Shown: positions 33,973 through 43,437, numbered from the stretch's first letter. The stretch: 64,000 nucleotides of DNA from Marisalimonas sp016777705 (GCF_047717795.1 NZ_CP159808.1:2161620-2225619); one strand, 5' to 3'. The notes: generated by a model not told the origin, from the letters alone. A program made the numbers and translations.

Positions 33973-34998
33973 TTATTTAACTATAAATTGTCTTCCTAAC
34001 CATCTCCACCTGTTATCCTCTGCAGCCATAGTACAATTAATTCGGCCTCTCCCTCGGGAAAATGGTTCATTTAATCTTACTTCAATTCTATTTTTTCCAA
34101 GTCTTTTTGTATCAGATGTAATGCCATTACTTGCAAAACATCTAATCACGTTTTTTGGTTCAATTGAATTAGATAATGTAAAACCATAAAATGGAGGATT
34201 TTTTGAAATTAAAGGGTCTTTTGGTGACAAATCTGATATAGGTATAGGTAAAGCATTTACGGCTAACAAAAATCTTTCCATCCCCCCATATTTCTCATTC
34301 ATCGCAAAGCGAGGTAACTCGTAAAGTCCTAGACTTTTGTGAGCTACACCAGAATGTTGACCAAATGCAGCTTCAAACCCATGAAATTTAACTTGCTCTA
34401 AAACTTCTAAATTATATTCTCCATAAGGATATGCAAAAATTTTAGGTTGACTGCCTATTTCATCAACAAATCTTTTATTTGACATTGAGAGTTCGCTTAT
34501 AATCTTCTGTCTGTCAAGTTTATACATATGTGGGTGAGATTTAGTTTGGCTTCCAATAGTTATGCCATTATCTCTTAAAATACGTATTTCTTCCCAGCTC
34601 ATATATCCAGGTGTATTATTGTCAATGACGTCTGTTGAAACAAATAATGTAAAAGGAATATTATGTTTTTTAAAAATTGGCCAAGCATAGTTAAAAACTG
34701 ACGAATATGCGTCATCTATAGTAATTACAACAGATCTATCTTTGACTAACTTTTTATTATTTATGGCATCAAGAGCTTGTTCTATATTAATTACATTATA
34801 CTTTGGTTTTAATAATTCATTTATATGCTTTAAAAACTGTTCTTTTTTAATATTTGTTGAAGGATATCTGTTTTCACCAAATCTATGATACATAATAAAT
34901 GAAGCATAATTTGTCATTAAACCTTCTTTTTTGCTATTATCTTGTGCAAACGATAAATTAGTAAAAAATAAAAGTACAAAAGCAAAAAAATAATACAT
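33973..34998 (-). CDS. Secreted polysaccharide deacetylase
   Basis: 341 aa with a signal peptide (residues 1-18, cleavage after 'NLSFAQ'). The NodB-homology domain (about 30-240) has motif 1 'VVITIDDAYSSVFNYAWPIF' (metal Asp pair), motif 2 'SQTKSHPHMYKL' (two His) and motif 3 'FAYPYGEYN'. The C-terminal 90 residues are a separate small beta-rich part I do not recognise. Such enzymes de-N-acetylate glycans, including peptidoglycan; the substrate here is unknown. It converges on the Bax-like gene with a 7-base gap. Confidence 0.85.
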   Translation of the reverse strand: MYYFFAFVLLFFTNLSFAQDNSKKEGLMTNYASFIMYHRFGENRYPSTNIKKEQFLKHINELLKPKYNVINIEQALDAINNKKLVKDRSVVITIDDAYSSVFNYAWPIFKKHNIPFTLFVSTDVIDNNTPGYMSWEEIRILRDNGITIGSQTKSHPHMYKLDRQKIISELSMSNKRFVDEIGSQPKIFAYPYGEYNLEVLEQVKFHGFEAAFGQHSGVAHKSLGLYELPRFAMNEKYGGMERFLLAVNALPIPISDLSPKDPLISKNPPFYGFTLSNSIEPKNVIRCFASNGITSDTKRLGKNRIEVRLNEPFSRGRGRINCTMAAEDNRWRWLGRQFIVK

Positions 34999-35036
34999 GC
35001 ATTCCTCAAATTTTTAATATTAAAAGTTCTAATTTA

Positions 35037-35067
35037 TTTACTTTAATATATAGTAAAAACATATAAT
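35037..35067 (+). promoter_or_regulatory. Candidate promoter of the tsaB run
   Basis: A perfect TATAAT at 35062-35067 in the 104-base divergent gap, 36 bases ahead of tsaB. TTTACT at 35037-35042 is a weak -35 candidate and also forms one arm of a 6-bp inverted repeat (TTTACT/AGTAAA). It would drive the long plus-strand run that ends at the terminator near 45.4 kb. Confidence 0.4.
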
Positions 35068-35102
35068 ACTAGATTTTTTTTGAAAAGTTTAAAAAGTAAT
35101 TC

Positions 35103-35819
35103 ATGTTTATTTCTATTGAAAGTAGTTCGTCTGATTTATCAGTAGCTTTATTAGGAAAAGAAAGATTAATTGATAGACTAACTATTCCTATTAAAAATGA
35201 ATTGTCTGAAATAATTATTCCTACAATTAAAAATTTTTTGACGCACAATGGAATTACTTTTAAAGATATATCAACTTTAGTTATTGGTTGTGGCCCAGGA
35301 AGTTTTACTGGTATCCGTGTGGTTGTGGCAGCAGCAAAAGGTATTCAGATTTCTAATGTTTATATGAAGGTAATTGGAATAAACTCTTTAGCAGCTCTAG
35401 CAATGTCAGTATTAGAAGAAGCAAGTGAGAAAAATTGTAGCTATATTATTTCTTCAATAGATACAAAAAGGGGTGATATTTTTGCTCAGACATTTGAGGT
35501 AAATAACATAGTAAAATCAGAATTCCCTTTTTCTGCTATAAATCAAATTGATATATTAGAAATACAAAATTTAAAAAATTATTTATCAACTCACAAATTA
35601 ATCACCAAAAATGTTTTATTTACAGGGCATAACTCAGAGTTATTGAAAAATAAAACTATTAATTTAAAAACATCAATTCAAGATAATCAAAATTCAAATG
35701 CTTTGTCAGTAGGAAAGCTAGCTTTACATTTTATAAATAAAAATATTGATTTTAAAAATACAGGAATAATTTTCAATAGCTTGAAACCAATTTATATTAG
35801 GCCTCCAGAAATAAATTAA
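35103..35819 (+). CDS. tsaB: tRNA t6A synthesis protein TsaB
   Basis: 238-aa ASKHA-fold partner of TsaD and TsaE in making N6-threonylcarbamoyladenosine at tRNA position 37. The N-terminal 'ISIESSSSDLSVALL' and the signature 'IGCGPGSFTGIRVVVAAAKG' (residues about 61-80) are typical. The C-terminal 'KPIYIRPPEIN' is the usual end. It starts a conserved run; rimI follows after 10 bases, as in most Alphaproteobacteria. Confidence 0.94.
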   Translation: MFISIESSSSDLSVALLGKERLIDRLTIPIKNELSEIIIPTIKNFLTHNGITFKDISTLVIGCGPGSFTGIRVVVAAAKGIQISNVYMKVIGINSLAALAMSVLEEASEKNCSYIISSIDTKRGDIFAQTFEVNNIVKSEFPFSAINQIDILEIQNLKNYLSTHKLITKNVLFTGHNSELLKNKTINLKTSIQDNQNSNALSVGKLALHFINKNIDFKNTGIIFNSLKPIYIRPPEIN

Positions 35820-35829
35820 TAGTGGAATA

Positions 35830-36261
35830 ATGATTAGCATAAAACCTATAAAAAAGAGTGATTATAATAAAATTTTAGTAATAGAAAAAAATCTTTTTAA
35901 AAATCCTATGACACAGATAGAGTTAAACAATTTTTTTAGTCAAAATGCCTTTAGAATTTGGAAAATAGAACAAGATAGAGTTTTAGGATATATATCGTTT
36001 TATCAAGTAAAAGACGAAATAGAGATAATAAGAATTGGTATTATAAAATCTTATCAAAGAATCAGTTTCGGATCACTGTTAATTGATAAAATTAAAAAAT
36101 TAGATGTAAAAAAAATTTTTTTAGAAGTATCAGTCCAAAATGAAGAAGCAATAAATTTTTATATTAAGAATGGTTTTCAAAAAATTGGCATTAGAAAAGG
36201 ATATTATGCAGACAATAAAAGCTATCGAATAGACGCGTTAAGGATGTGTGTTAAGCTTTAA
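35830..36261 (+). CDS. rimI: Ribosomal-protein alanine N-acetyltransferase (RimI-like)
   Basis: 143-aa GNAT enzyme; RimI acetylates the N-terminal Ala of ribosomal protein S18. The acetyl-CoA loop is degenerate but placed correctly ('IGIIKSYQRISFGSLLIDKI', where the usual glycine-rich Q-x-x-G-x-G is Q-R-I-S-F-G). Motif B is 'IFLEVSVQNEEAINFYIKNGF', then 'RKGYYADNKSYRIDALRM'. Position directly after tsaB supports RimI over other GNATs. The loss of loop glycines is worth noting but may be tolerated. Confidence 0.85.
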   Translation: MISIKPIKKSDYNKILVIEKNLFKNPMTQIELNNFFSQNAFRIWKIEQDRVLGYISFYQVKDEIEIIRIGIIKSYQRISFGSLLIDKIKKLDVKKIFLEVSVQNEEAINFYIKNGFQKIGIRKGYYADNKSYRIDALRMCVKL

Positions 36262-36316
36262 TAAAAATGAAACACTTAAAACTTATATTAGCAAAAAATA
36301 TTTTATAGGTGCTAAA

Positions 36317-37207
36317 ATGTTACTTAATAGGTTACGTGAAAATTTAGATTTCAGTCAGATCTATGGACATCATTTAAATTTCTTTTTTAAAAGTAAATCT
36401 TTTCCATTAGAACCGACCATAAAAAAAAATATATTTCCAAAAATAGAACTTGGAGATTTTGTTATTAAATTAGCAGACAAGAAATCAGAGTTAAAAAAAG
36501 CTCAAGCACTTAGATACTCCATATTTTATAAAGAAAAAAAAGCTAAATCAACTTTTCAAAAAAAAATTACGAGATTAGATTATGATAAAACTGACAAATT
36601 TGCTGACCATTTAATAGTAATAGATAAGAAGAGAAAAGGGATTAAAAATAAAGTTGTAGGCACGTATAGATTGATACGCGGTGACATAGCCTCACGTTTT
36701 GGAGGATTTTATACATCGTCAGAGTTTGACCTTACTAATATACTTAATTCATACAATCATAAAAAAATATTAGAGTTAGGGAGATCTTGTGTTCATAAGG
36801 ATTATAGAAATGGAGCTATAATGAACTTGCTTTGGAAAGCGATTGCTGAATATATTAAATTGTACGACATAAAAGTATTATTAGGATGTGCAAGTTTTCA
36901 AGGAACAAATGTACAAAAACTATCAAAAGAATTATCATATTTGAGAAGTAATTTTTCTCTACCAGACGAGATATCAGTCAAAAGTTTAGTCAATAGTAAT
37001 TATCCGGTTTATAATAGAAATAATATCAATGAGAGTGGCTTAAGAATATTTGTTAAATTACCTCCGCTAATAAAAGGATATCTTAGAGTTGGTGGAAGAG
37101 TAAGTGATGGCTTTTTTATTGATTATGATTTCAACACAATAGACCTTTGTGTAGTTGTACAAACAGAAAATATCGATAAAAAATACAAGAATAAATTTTT
37201 AAATTAA
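36317..37207 (+). CDS. olsB: L-ornithine N-alpha-acyltransferase (OlsB-like)
   Basis: 296 aa from ATG 36317 (AGGT six bases upstream; the frame is open from a GTG at 36248 inside rimI). It belongs to the OlsB/hemolysin-like GNAT family: 'KAQALRYSIFYKEKKAK' near the start, 'VVGTYRLIRGDIASRFGGFY', 'ILELGRSCVHKDYRNGAIM', 'LLGCASFQGTN' and 'YLRVGGRVSDGFFIDYDFN'. OlsB adds a 3-hydroxyacyl group to ornithine, giving lyso-ornithine lipid, the substrate of OlsA encoded next. Ornithine lipids are phosphorus-free membrane lipids often raised under phosphate stress. Confidence 0.88.
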   Translation: MLLNRLRENLDFSQIYGHHLNFFFKSKSFPLEPTIKKNIFPKIELGDFVIKLADKKSELKKAQALRYSIFYKEKKAKSTFQKKITRLDYDKTDKFADHLIVIDKKRKGIKNKVVGTYRLIRGDIASRFGGFYTSSEFDLTNILNSYNHKKILELGRSCVHKDYRNGAIMNLLWKAIAEYIKLYDIKVLLGCASFQGTNVQKLSKELSYLRSNFSLPDEISVKSLVNSNYPVYNRNNINESGLRIFVKLPPLIKGYLRVGGRVSDGFFIDYDFNTIDLCVVVQTENIDKKYKNKFLN

Positions 37208-37218
37208 TGTGATTGAAT

Positions 37219-38043
37219 ATGACAGTTAAACAAAATATATATAATAACCCAATAGATAATTTATCATATTTAGATTATTTCATTTTTTATCTAAAGTTAA
37301 TTGTTTTTGTCTTATTTTCTTTTCCTTTAATATTTACAGCCCTAATTTTGGGAGAAATAATTCCCTTTTTTGGAAAATGGTTACCTGTAATTTTTCATAA
37401 ATTACTTTTGTGGTTGTTATCAATAAATGTAGAATATGAGGGTAATTATCAAAGAGCAAAAGACTGTAATTTCTTTGTTAGTAATCACCTTTCTTATCTT
37501 GATATTCCAATATTAGGATCAATTTTTCCTCTTAGATTTGTTGCTAAATCTGAGGTAGAGTTTTGGCCAGTTTTTGGATTTTTATCTAAACTAGCTAGAA
37601 CAATTTTCATTAAAAGAAAACGATTAGATAGTGTTATCCAAAAAAGTAAAATTTTTGATCTTTTATCATCTGGTGATAAAGTTTGCATATTTCCTGAAGG
37701 CACTACATCTGATGGTAATAGAGTATTAGATTTTAAATCCAGCTCTTTTTCTGCATTAGAAAATCAGAATTTTTTAATTCAACCTGTAATTATATGCTAC
37801 TCAGACTTAAATGGAATTCCCATAAATAGATGGTTAAGGCCAGTCATAGCTTGGTATGGAGATATGGATCTTAAACCACATATTTTAAAGTTGGTAACTT
37901 TAAGGTCAATAAAAATAAAATTAATATTTATCGACCCTGTATGTAGTAACCATTTTGCATCTAGAAAAAATTTAAGTAATTACTTAGAAGAAAAAATAAA
38001 ATTTATTTATTCGAGTTCTTTTTCAAAAACACTTGCAAGATAA
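37219..38043 (+). CDS. olsA: Lyso-ornithine lipid O-acyltransferase (OlsA/PlsC family)
   Basis: About 274 aa from ATG 37219 (a TTG six bases earlier is in frame). It has an N-terminal hydrophobic anchor (about 20-50), then the PlsC acyltransferase motifs: H-x4-D in 'VSNHLSYLDIPILG', 'FIKRKRLDSV' and the substrate-binding 'CIFPEGTTSDGNRVLDF'. Its place right after olsB supports acylation of lyso-ornithine lipid, but phosphatidic acid synthesis is possible, and OlsA enzymes can do both. olsA beside miaB is also seen in rhizobia. Confidence 0.86.
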   Translation: MTVKQNIYNNPIDNLSYLDYFIFYLKLIVFVLFSFPLIFTALILGEIIPFFGKWLPVIFHKLLLWLLSINVEYEGNYQRAKDCNFFVSNHLSYLDIPILGSIFPLRFVAKSEVEFWPVFGFLSKLARTIFIKRKRLDSVIQKSKIFDLLSSGDKVCIFPEGTTSDGNRVLDFKSSSFSALENQNFLIQPVIICYSDLNGIPINRWLRPVIAWYGDMDLKPHILKLVTLRSIKIKLIFIDPVCSNHFASRKNLSNYLEEKIKFIYSSSFSKTLAR

Positions 38044-38089
38044 GGACATTATATGTCAGTAATGACACATATTTTAAAGTGTATGGTTA

Positions 38090-39433
38090 ATGAAAAAACT
38101 TTTTATTAAAACTCATGGTTGCCAGATGAATTTTTATGATTCTGAAAAAATGGTAGACCTTCTTAAACCTCATGGTTATCAAATAGATGAAAATCCTGAA
38201 GATGCCGACATAATAGTTATTAACACATGTCATATTCGTGAAAAAGCAGTTGAAAAAACATATTCAGAGCTTGGACGAATTAGAGATCAAGTCAATTTGA
38301 GAAAAGAAAAAACAGGGAAAAAATCTATTGTAGCTGTAGCAGGTTGTGTGGCCCAAGCACAGGGTAAAGAAATAATGAAGAGATCTCCTTGGGTAGATAT
38401 TGTAGTTGGTCCTCAGTCATACCAAAATTTACCTGAACTAATAGCAAAAGTTGATCCTCTAACAAAAAACAATCATATCAATATTGAATTTCCAACTGTT
38501 CCAAAATTTGATCATTTAAAATCTATTGTAACTGAAAGAGGTCCATCAGCATTTTTAACTATTCAAGAGGGATGTGATAAATTTTGTGCTTTCTGCGTAG
38601 TTCCATACACTAGAGGAGCAGAATACTCTAGGCCAATAAAATCTATACTAGATGAAGCTAAAGAATTAATAGACAATGGGGTTAAAGAAATTACTTTATT
38701 AGGACAAAATGTTAATGCTTGGCATGCTGAATGGACAGATAAGAATGTATGGGGACTAGGGCGCCTTATAAAAGAATTATCTAAAATTAAAGAGCTTGAA
38801 TTTATTAGATATACTACCTCTCATCCTCTTGATATGGATTTAGAACTTATTGAAGCCCATAGAGACGTAAGTAAATTGATGCCATACTTACATCTTCCTA
38901 TTCAGTCTGGATCTGATAATATTCTTAGATCAATGAATAGAAAACATACTGTGAAAGAATATATAAAAGTTATAGAAAAAGTTCGACATTATAACCCAAA
39001 TATAGCTCTTTCTGGAGATTTTATAGTTGGGTTTCCTGGTGAAACTGATAAAGATCATCAAGCAACATTAGATTTAATAAAAGAAATAAAATATTCTCAA
39101 GCTTATTCTTTTAAATATTCTATAAGACCAGGAACACCAGCTGCTATTTCTCTCAATCAAGTTGACGAATCATATAAAAAGTCAAGATTAGAAGAAGTAC
39201 AAAATATATTAAGAGATCAACAATTTGCATTTAACAAACAATCTATTAATTCAACTTTAAAGATTTTAGTTTTAAAAAACGGCAAAAAATCTAATCAATA
39301 CCTTGGAAGGTCACAATATAATCAATCAGTATACTTTAATTGTAATGAAAAAAATATAATTGGTTCAACTGTTGATATAAATGTTACTCAAGCTTTTCAA
39401 AACAGTTTAACCGGTAACATTATTAATATTTAA
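38090..39433 (+). CDS. miaB: tRNA-2-methylthio-N6-dimethylallyladenosine synthase MiaB
   Basis: 447-aa radical SAM methylthiotransferase acting on i6A37 of tRNA. The UPF0004 domain starts 'KLFIKTHGCQMNFYDSEKMV', with further cluster cysteines in 'INTCHIREKA' and 'AVAGCVAQAQG'. The radical SAM site is 'GCDKFCAFCVVPYTRG' (CxxxCxxC) and a TRAM domain ends the protein. It is closely packed with phoH and ybeY, the classical miaB-ybeZ-ybeY-ybeX-lnt order shared with E. coli. Confidence 0.97.
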   Translation: MKKLFIKTHGCQMNFYDSEKMVDLLKPHGYQIDENPEDADIIVINTCHIREKAVEKTYSELGRIRDQVNLRKEKTGKKSIVAVAGCVAQAQGKEIMKRSPWVDIVVGPQSYQNLPELIAKVDPLTKNNHINIEFPTVPKFDHLKSIVTERGPSAFLTIQEGCDKFCAFCVVPYTRGAEYSRPIKSILDEAKELIDNGVKEITLLGQNVNAWHAEWTDKNVWGLGRLIKELSKIKELEFIRYTTSHPLDMDLELIEAHRDVSKLMPYLHLPIQSGSDNILRSMNRKHTVKEYIKVIEKVRHYNPNIALSGDFIVGFPGETDKDHQATLDLIKEIKYSQAYSFKYSIRPGTPAAISLNQVDESYKKSRLEEVQNILRDQQFAFNKQSINSTLKILVLKNGKKSNQYLGRSQYNQSVYFNCNEKNIIGSTVDINVTQAFQNSLTGNIINI

Positions 39434-39455
39434 TCAACAGAAGGTGTAATTTAAT

Positions 39456-40454
39456 TTGCAAAATATTAACAATAAAGAAGAAATTACCATTGATTTTCCT
39501 AATAATTCTTTGGTAGCCATTATTGTTGGTAATCATAATTTAAATTTAACAAAATTAGAGAAGCTTTTAGATGTCAATATAAACTTATTTGGAAACCAGT
39601 TTAATATTTCTGGTGAATCGAAAAAAATTCAGATTACTAAAACTATTATTAATAATGTTTATACAAAATTATCTAATAAAAAAATTAATAAATTAAACTT
39701 GAATTTTATGGAGTTTGAAACAGAGTTTAGAATGTTGGCTGGTAAAAGTAGTTCAAATTTTGATTTAAATGATCATCAAGTTATTAATCAAGACAAGTTA
39801 GTCACTTGGAAGAAACATATTTTTCCTAAAAGCATTGGTCAGAAAAAATACTTGAATGCTTTAAATAACTATGAACTTGTTTTTGGACTTGGTCCTGCAG
39901 GAACAGGAAAATCATATTTGGCTGTCGCTAAAGGTATTGATATGTTAAAAAAAGGACTTGTAGAAAAAATTATTTTAACAAGGCCTGCGGTAGAGGCTGG
40001 AGAAAGATTAGGGTTTTTGCCAGGAGATATGAAAGAAAAAATTGATCCTTATTTAAGACCTATCTATGATGCTCTTTATGAAATGATGCCATCTGACAGG
40101 GTTGAAAAAAAAATACAGTCAGGAGAAATAGAAATTGCCCCTTTAGCGTTTATGCGAGGTAGAACTTTTACAAATTCGTATGTGATAGTTGATGAAGCTC
40201 AAAATACAACTTCAGTCCAAATGAAAATGGTTTTAACTCGTATTGGTGAAGGTTCAAGAATGGTAATAAATGGTGACCTAAGTCAAGTCGATTTACCAAA
40301 AGGTCAAATGTCGGGCTTAAAAGAAAGCCAAAAAATACTTAATAAAATAGAAGATATTAAGTTAATTTATTTAGAAGCTAGCGATGTTATTAGACATCCT
40401 ATAGTTGCAAAAATTATAAAAGCTTATGATAATATTAACAAAGATTTACAATAA
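39456..40454 (+). CDS. ybeZ: PhoH-like protein (YbeZ)
   Basis: 332-aa P-loop protein. Walker A is 'FGLGPAGTGKSYLAVAKG' (about residues 143-160), Walker B 'SYVIVDEAQNTTSVQMKMVL', with 'ILTRPAVEAGERLGFLPGD' between and 'SRMVINGDLSQVDLP' after. It is thought to work with YbeY in rRNA processing and ribosome quality control. The start is TTG at 39456 with AAGGTG 9 bases upstream. Length and surroundings are standard. Confidence 0.94.
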   Translation: MQNINNKEEITIDFPNNSLVAIIVGNHNLNLTKLEKLLDVNINLFGNQFNISGESKKIQITKTIINNVYTKLSNKKINKLNLNFMEFETEFRMLAGKSSSNFDLNDHQVINQDKLVTWKKHIFPKSIGQKKYLNALNNYELVFGLGPAGTGKSYLAVAKGIDMLKKGLVEKIILTRPAVEAGERLGFLPGDMKEKIDPYLRPIYDALYEMMPSDRVEKKIQSGEIEIAPLAFMRGRTFTNSYVIVDEAQNTTSVQMKMVLTRIGEGSRMVINGDLSQVDLPKGQMSGLKESQKILNKIEDIKLIYLEASDVIRHPIVAKIIKAYDNINKDLQ

Positions 40455-40463
40455 TAAAAAATC

Positions 40464-40982
40464 ATGAATAATTTAAATCAAGGCTACTATAAAATTTGGA
40501 AAAATGACTTTTATACCATTGAGGCTAATATTGTTAGATCATTATGGGAAGATAAGTTTATAAAGAGTTTTGAAAAGAGATTAAACGAAATTATATTAGA
40601 AATTTTTGAAAACTCAAAAAACACACTTTTAGAAAATAATATTTTAATTTCAATATTATTTACTGGAGATAAGAAAGTTGCTGAATTAAATAATTATTAT
40701 AGAAAAATCCATAAACCTACAAATGTATTGTCATTTCCTTCCAAAGAAATTAACAATAGAAATGAAATTTTTTTAGGTGATATTGTGTTTTCCAGTCAAA
40801 CTATTACAGAAGAAGCTAAAACAGATAATAAAAACTTAGAAGATCATTTAATACATCTTTTCATTCACGGTGTCTTGCATTTACTTGGTTATGATCATCA
40901 GAAAAAACATGATGCACACATAATGGAAAGTTTAGAAATAAAAATTTTAAAAAATTTAAAAATAGATAATCCTTATAATTAA
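40464..40982 (+). CDS. ybeY: Endoribonuclease YbeY
   Basis: 172-aa metal-dependent RNase for 16S rRNA 3'-end maturation. The Zn site HGxLHLxGYDH is visible as 'FIHGVLHLLGYDHQKKHDAH' (about 131-150), and 'NYYRKIHKPTNVLSFPSKE' is the family's second block. It starts 9 bases after the phoH-like gene, and ybeX follows after 43 bases. Confidence 0.95.
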   Translation: MNNLNQGYYKIWKNDFYTIEANIVRSLWEDKFIKSFEKRLNEIILEIFENSKNTLLENNILISILFTGDKKVAELNNYYRKIHKPTNVLSFPSKEINNRNEIFLGDIVFSSQTITEEAKTDNKNLEDHLIHLFIHGVLHLLGYDHQKKHDAHIMESLEIKILKNLKIDNPYN

Positions 40983-41025
40983 ATTTATAGATCTTAACTA
41001 AATAACAGTAAACATTAGTAGGTTA

Positions 41026-41886
41026 ATGAAAATAAAAATACCAAAGTTTTTAAAACATTCAAATCATGAAAAAAAACAACTTGATGAAGAGTTAGAGCAA
41101 TTCGTTGCAAAAAGAATTAATGAAGATGATTCAAATGGTAAAACTTTAAGTCATGAAAATGAATTATTAAAAAATTTAGCTGGATTGACAGGCATCAATG
41201 CATCAGATGTAATGATACCAAGAGTAGATATTGTTTCAGTAGCTATGTCTGATGATTTTAATGAGATAGTTAAACAACTAATCAAGACTAATCATAGTAG
41301 AGTTCCAGTTAGGAACGAAAGTTTAGATGATATTGTTGGTATTCTTCATATAAAAGATGTTTTAGCAAACTTATTTTTACAAGAAAAAAAAGATATAAAA
41401 TCACTATTAAGAAAACCCATATTTGTGTCTCCTTCAATAAGTTTATTAGATCTTTTATATGAGATGAGAGTCGAAAGAAGGCATTTGGCGCTTGTTGTTG
41501 ATGAATATGGTGGTATTGATGGTCTTGTAACTATTGAAGATTTAGTTGAAGAGTTAGTTGGGGACATAGAAGATGAGCATGATCTATCGACAGAATGCCG
41601 ATTAGAAAAAATGCAGGATGGATCCATAGTTTTAGAAGCAAGAATTACAATGGATTTAATCGAAGATCTTTTATCATCAATTAGAAAAGAAGATTTAAAT
41701 GAAGAAATTGAAACTCTTGGAGGTTTTATAATAAACATAGCTGGAAGAGTTCCTGTTAAAGGAGAAGTTGTAAAATATTCCCCATCTGGGTTAAAGTTTG
41801 AAATATTGGAAGCTGATCCTAGAAAAGTCATCTTAGTTAAATTAAGAGGATTAAACAAATTATTGCGTTATGATGAATCAAAATAA
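41026..41886 (+). CDS. CBS-domain protein of the CorC/YbeX (TlyC) family
   Basis: 286 aa: a short N-terminal helix, paired CBS domains (about 60-185: 'DVMIPRVDIVSVAM', 'HSRVPVRNESLDDIVGILHI', 'LALVVDEYGGIDGLVTIEDL') and a C-terminal CorC_HlyC transporter-associated domain (about 200-280). It has no membrane region of its own. Proteins of this family are linked to Mg/Co efflux and, for YbeX, to ribosome metabolism through the ybeZYX operon. The operon context favours YbeX. lnt starts 12 bases downstream. Confidence 0.92.
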   Translation: MKIKIPKFLKHSNHEKKQLDEELEQFVAKRINEDDSNGKTLSHENELLKNLAGLTGINASDVMIPRVDIVSVAMSDDFNEIVKQLIKTNHSRVPVRNESLDDIVGILHIKDVLANLFLQEKKDIKSLLRKPIFVSPSISLLDLLYEMRVERRHLALVVDEYGGIDGLVTIEDLVEELVGDIEDEHDLSTECRLEKMQDGSIVLEARITMDLIEDLLSSIRKEDLNEEIETLGGFIINIAGRVPVKGEVVKYSPSGLKFEILEADPRKVILVKLRGLNKLLRYDESK

Positions 41887-41898
41887 TTAAATAGCTTT

Positions 41899-43437
41899 AT
41901 GAATAAATTATATAAATCAACTATAGCACTATATATGTTTAATTTTTTTGTTGGTGCAATAGCAACTTTCTCCATTGCCCCGAACTCATTTTTTCCATTA
42001 ATCTTTTTTTTAGGTTTTGGTATTTATTCTATAAGCTTATTACCTTCACTAAAAAAAATATTTATAGCATCTTGGTTTCTAGGTTTTGGATGGTTTTCAT
42101 TCGGACTATATTGGATTGGTTCAGCATTTCTTGTTGCCGACACATATCATATATACCTTATGCCTTTATCTATTATAATTTTACCTAGTATATTAGCAGC
42201 TTTTTGGGCTTTAGCATTTATTTTTGGTAAATTACTAACTCCAAAAGCTTCATCTCCTATTTTATTCATTGTTATTAATCTGGCCTTAATTGAATATTGT
42301 AGAGCAAATATGTTTACTGGTTTCCCCTGGTTAATGCCTTCTATATCACTTGCATCTAATCAATATATTTTACAAACTTTATCTTATGTCGGTAGTTTTT
42401 CAGGTAATTTAGTTATTTTAACATTGAGTATTTTACCAATAATTTTATTTTTACATATGCCTAACAAAAAGTTAATTTTTTTATTACTTTTTATTCCTAT
42501 TTTTATTTTATTTATTTGCTCTTTTATGAGGTTCTTTAATAAAGAACCATTAGTTATGAATGAGAATAAAAAGATAGTTCTTGTCCAGCCTAACATAAAG
42601 CAAAGGGATAAATGGAATATAAAAAAAAGGAAAGATCATATCCAAAAACTTATAAAATTATCATTTGAACAAAAACATAATTTCGAAAATAAATATAAAA
42701 TTATTATTTGGCCAGAAACAAGTTTTGAAGGCTTTATACCTAATGAACTTAATTTATTGTCAAGTATTAGCAAAAAAATAATAAAAAATAAAAATACAAC
42801 CTTAATTGTTGGTCTATTAAGTCAAGAAAATAGAAAATTATTTAATTCATTAATCTTTATAAAAGCAACTGGCAAAATAGATAATAAATACGATAAAATT
42901 CATTTAGTACCTTTTGGTGAATATATTCCTTTTAGGAATAAGCTAAAAAAAATTGCTAATTTTTTAAGTCCAAGGGATTTTTCAACTGGAGTGAAGAAAG
43001 AAAATATAAACCTAAGAGGTTTTGGAGAAATTATTACCCTAATATGTTATGAAATTTTATTTTCAAATGAGGTAAATAGAAGGATATCTGATAATACCAA
43101 GTTAATTATAAATATTACAAATGACGCATGGTTTGGTAATACAGTTGGACCTTATCAGCATTTGGCACTAGCAAAGATTAGAGCGGTAGAGACAGGTTTG
43201 CCATTAGTTAGAGTGGCAAATACTGGAATATCAGCATTTATTTCGCCTTATGGAGAAGAAATTGTAAAAATTTCTCTAAATAAAGAAAGCGTTAGGGAGG
43301 TAAATTTAATTTCACCTTTAGACCAAACATTATATAAAAATTTTGGAGATTTAATTTTTGCTATTTCAATTTTATATTTAATCTCTATAAACTTCCTTAT
43401 GTTTTATTTTCAAAGAAAGGTAAGCTATGTTAAATAA
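41899..43437 (+). CDS. lnt: Apolipoprotein N-acyltransferase
   Basis: 512-aa inner-membrane enzyme that adds the third acyl chain to lipoproteins. About six membrane segments (1-215) are followed by the nitrilase-like domain (about 225-490) with catalytic Glu in 'IIIWPETSFEG', Lys in 'DKIHLVPFGEYIPF' and Cys in 'ITLICYEILF'. It closes the lipoprotein pathway needed by the several lipoproteins of this window. The stop overlaps the metK start by 11 bases. Confidence 0.96.
   Translation: MNKLYKSTIALYMFNFFVGAIATFSIAPNSFFPLIFFLGFGIYSISLLPSLKKIFIASWFLGFGWFSFGLYWIGSAFLVADTYHIYLMPLSIIILPSILAAFWALAFIFGKLLTPKASSPILFIVINLALIEYCRANMFTGFPWLMPSISLASNQYILQTLSYVGSFSGNLVILTLSILPIILFLHMPNKKLIFLLLFIPIFILFICSFMRFFNKEPLVMNENKKIVLVQPNIKQRDKWNIKKRKDHIQKLIKLSFEQKHNFENKYKIIIWPETSFEGFIPNELNLLSSISKKIIKNKNTTLIVGLLSQENRKLFNSLIFIKATGKIDNKYDKIHLVPFGEYIPFRNKLKKIANFLSPRDFSTGVKKENINLRGFGEIITLICYEILFSNEVNRRISDNTKLIINITNDAWFGNTVGPYQHLALAKIRAVETGLPLVRVANTGISAFISPYGEEIVKISLNKESVREVNLISPLDQTLYKNFGDLIFAISILYLISINFLMFYFQRKVSYVK

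Noticed and set aside
41346..41858. 170-codon open frame on the minus strand opposite the CBS-domain gene
   Set aside because: It lies wholly inside a gene with clear family motifs, is Ser/Ile-rich as expected of an antisense shadow, and has no ribosome site.
43300..43437. SAM riboswitch ahead of metK
   Set aside because: metK starts inside the last codons of lnt, so there is no untranslated leader, and no SAM-riboswitch-like pattern was seen.
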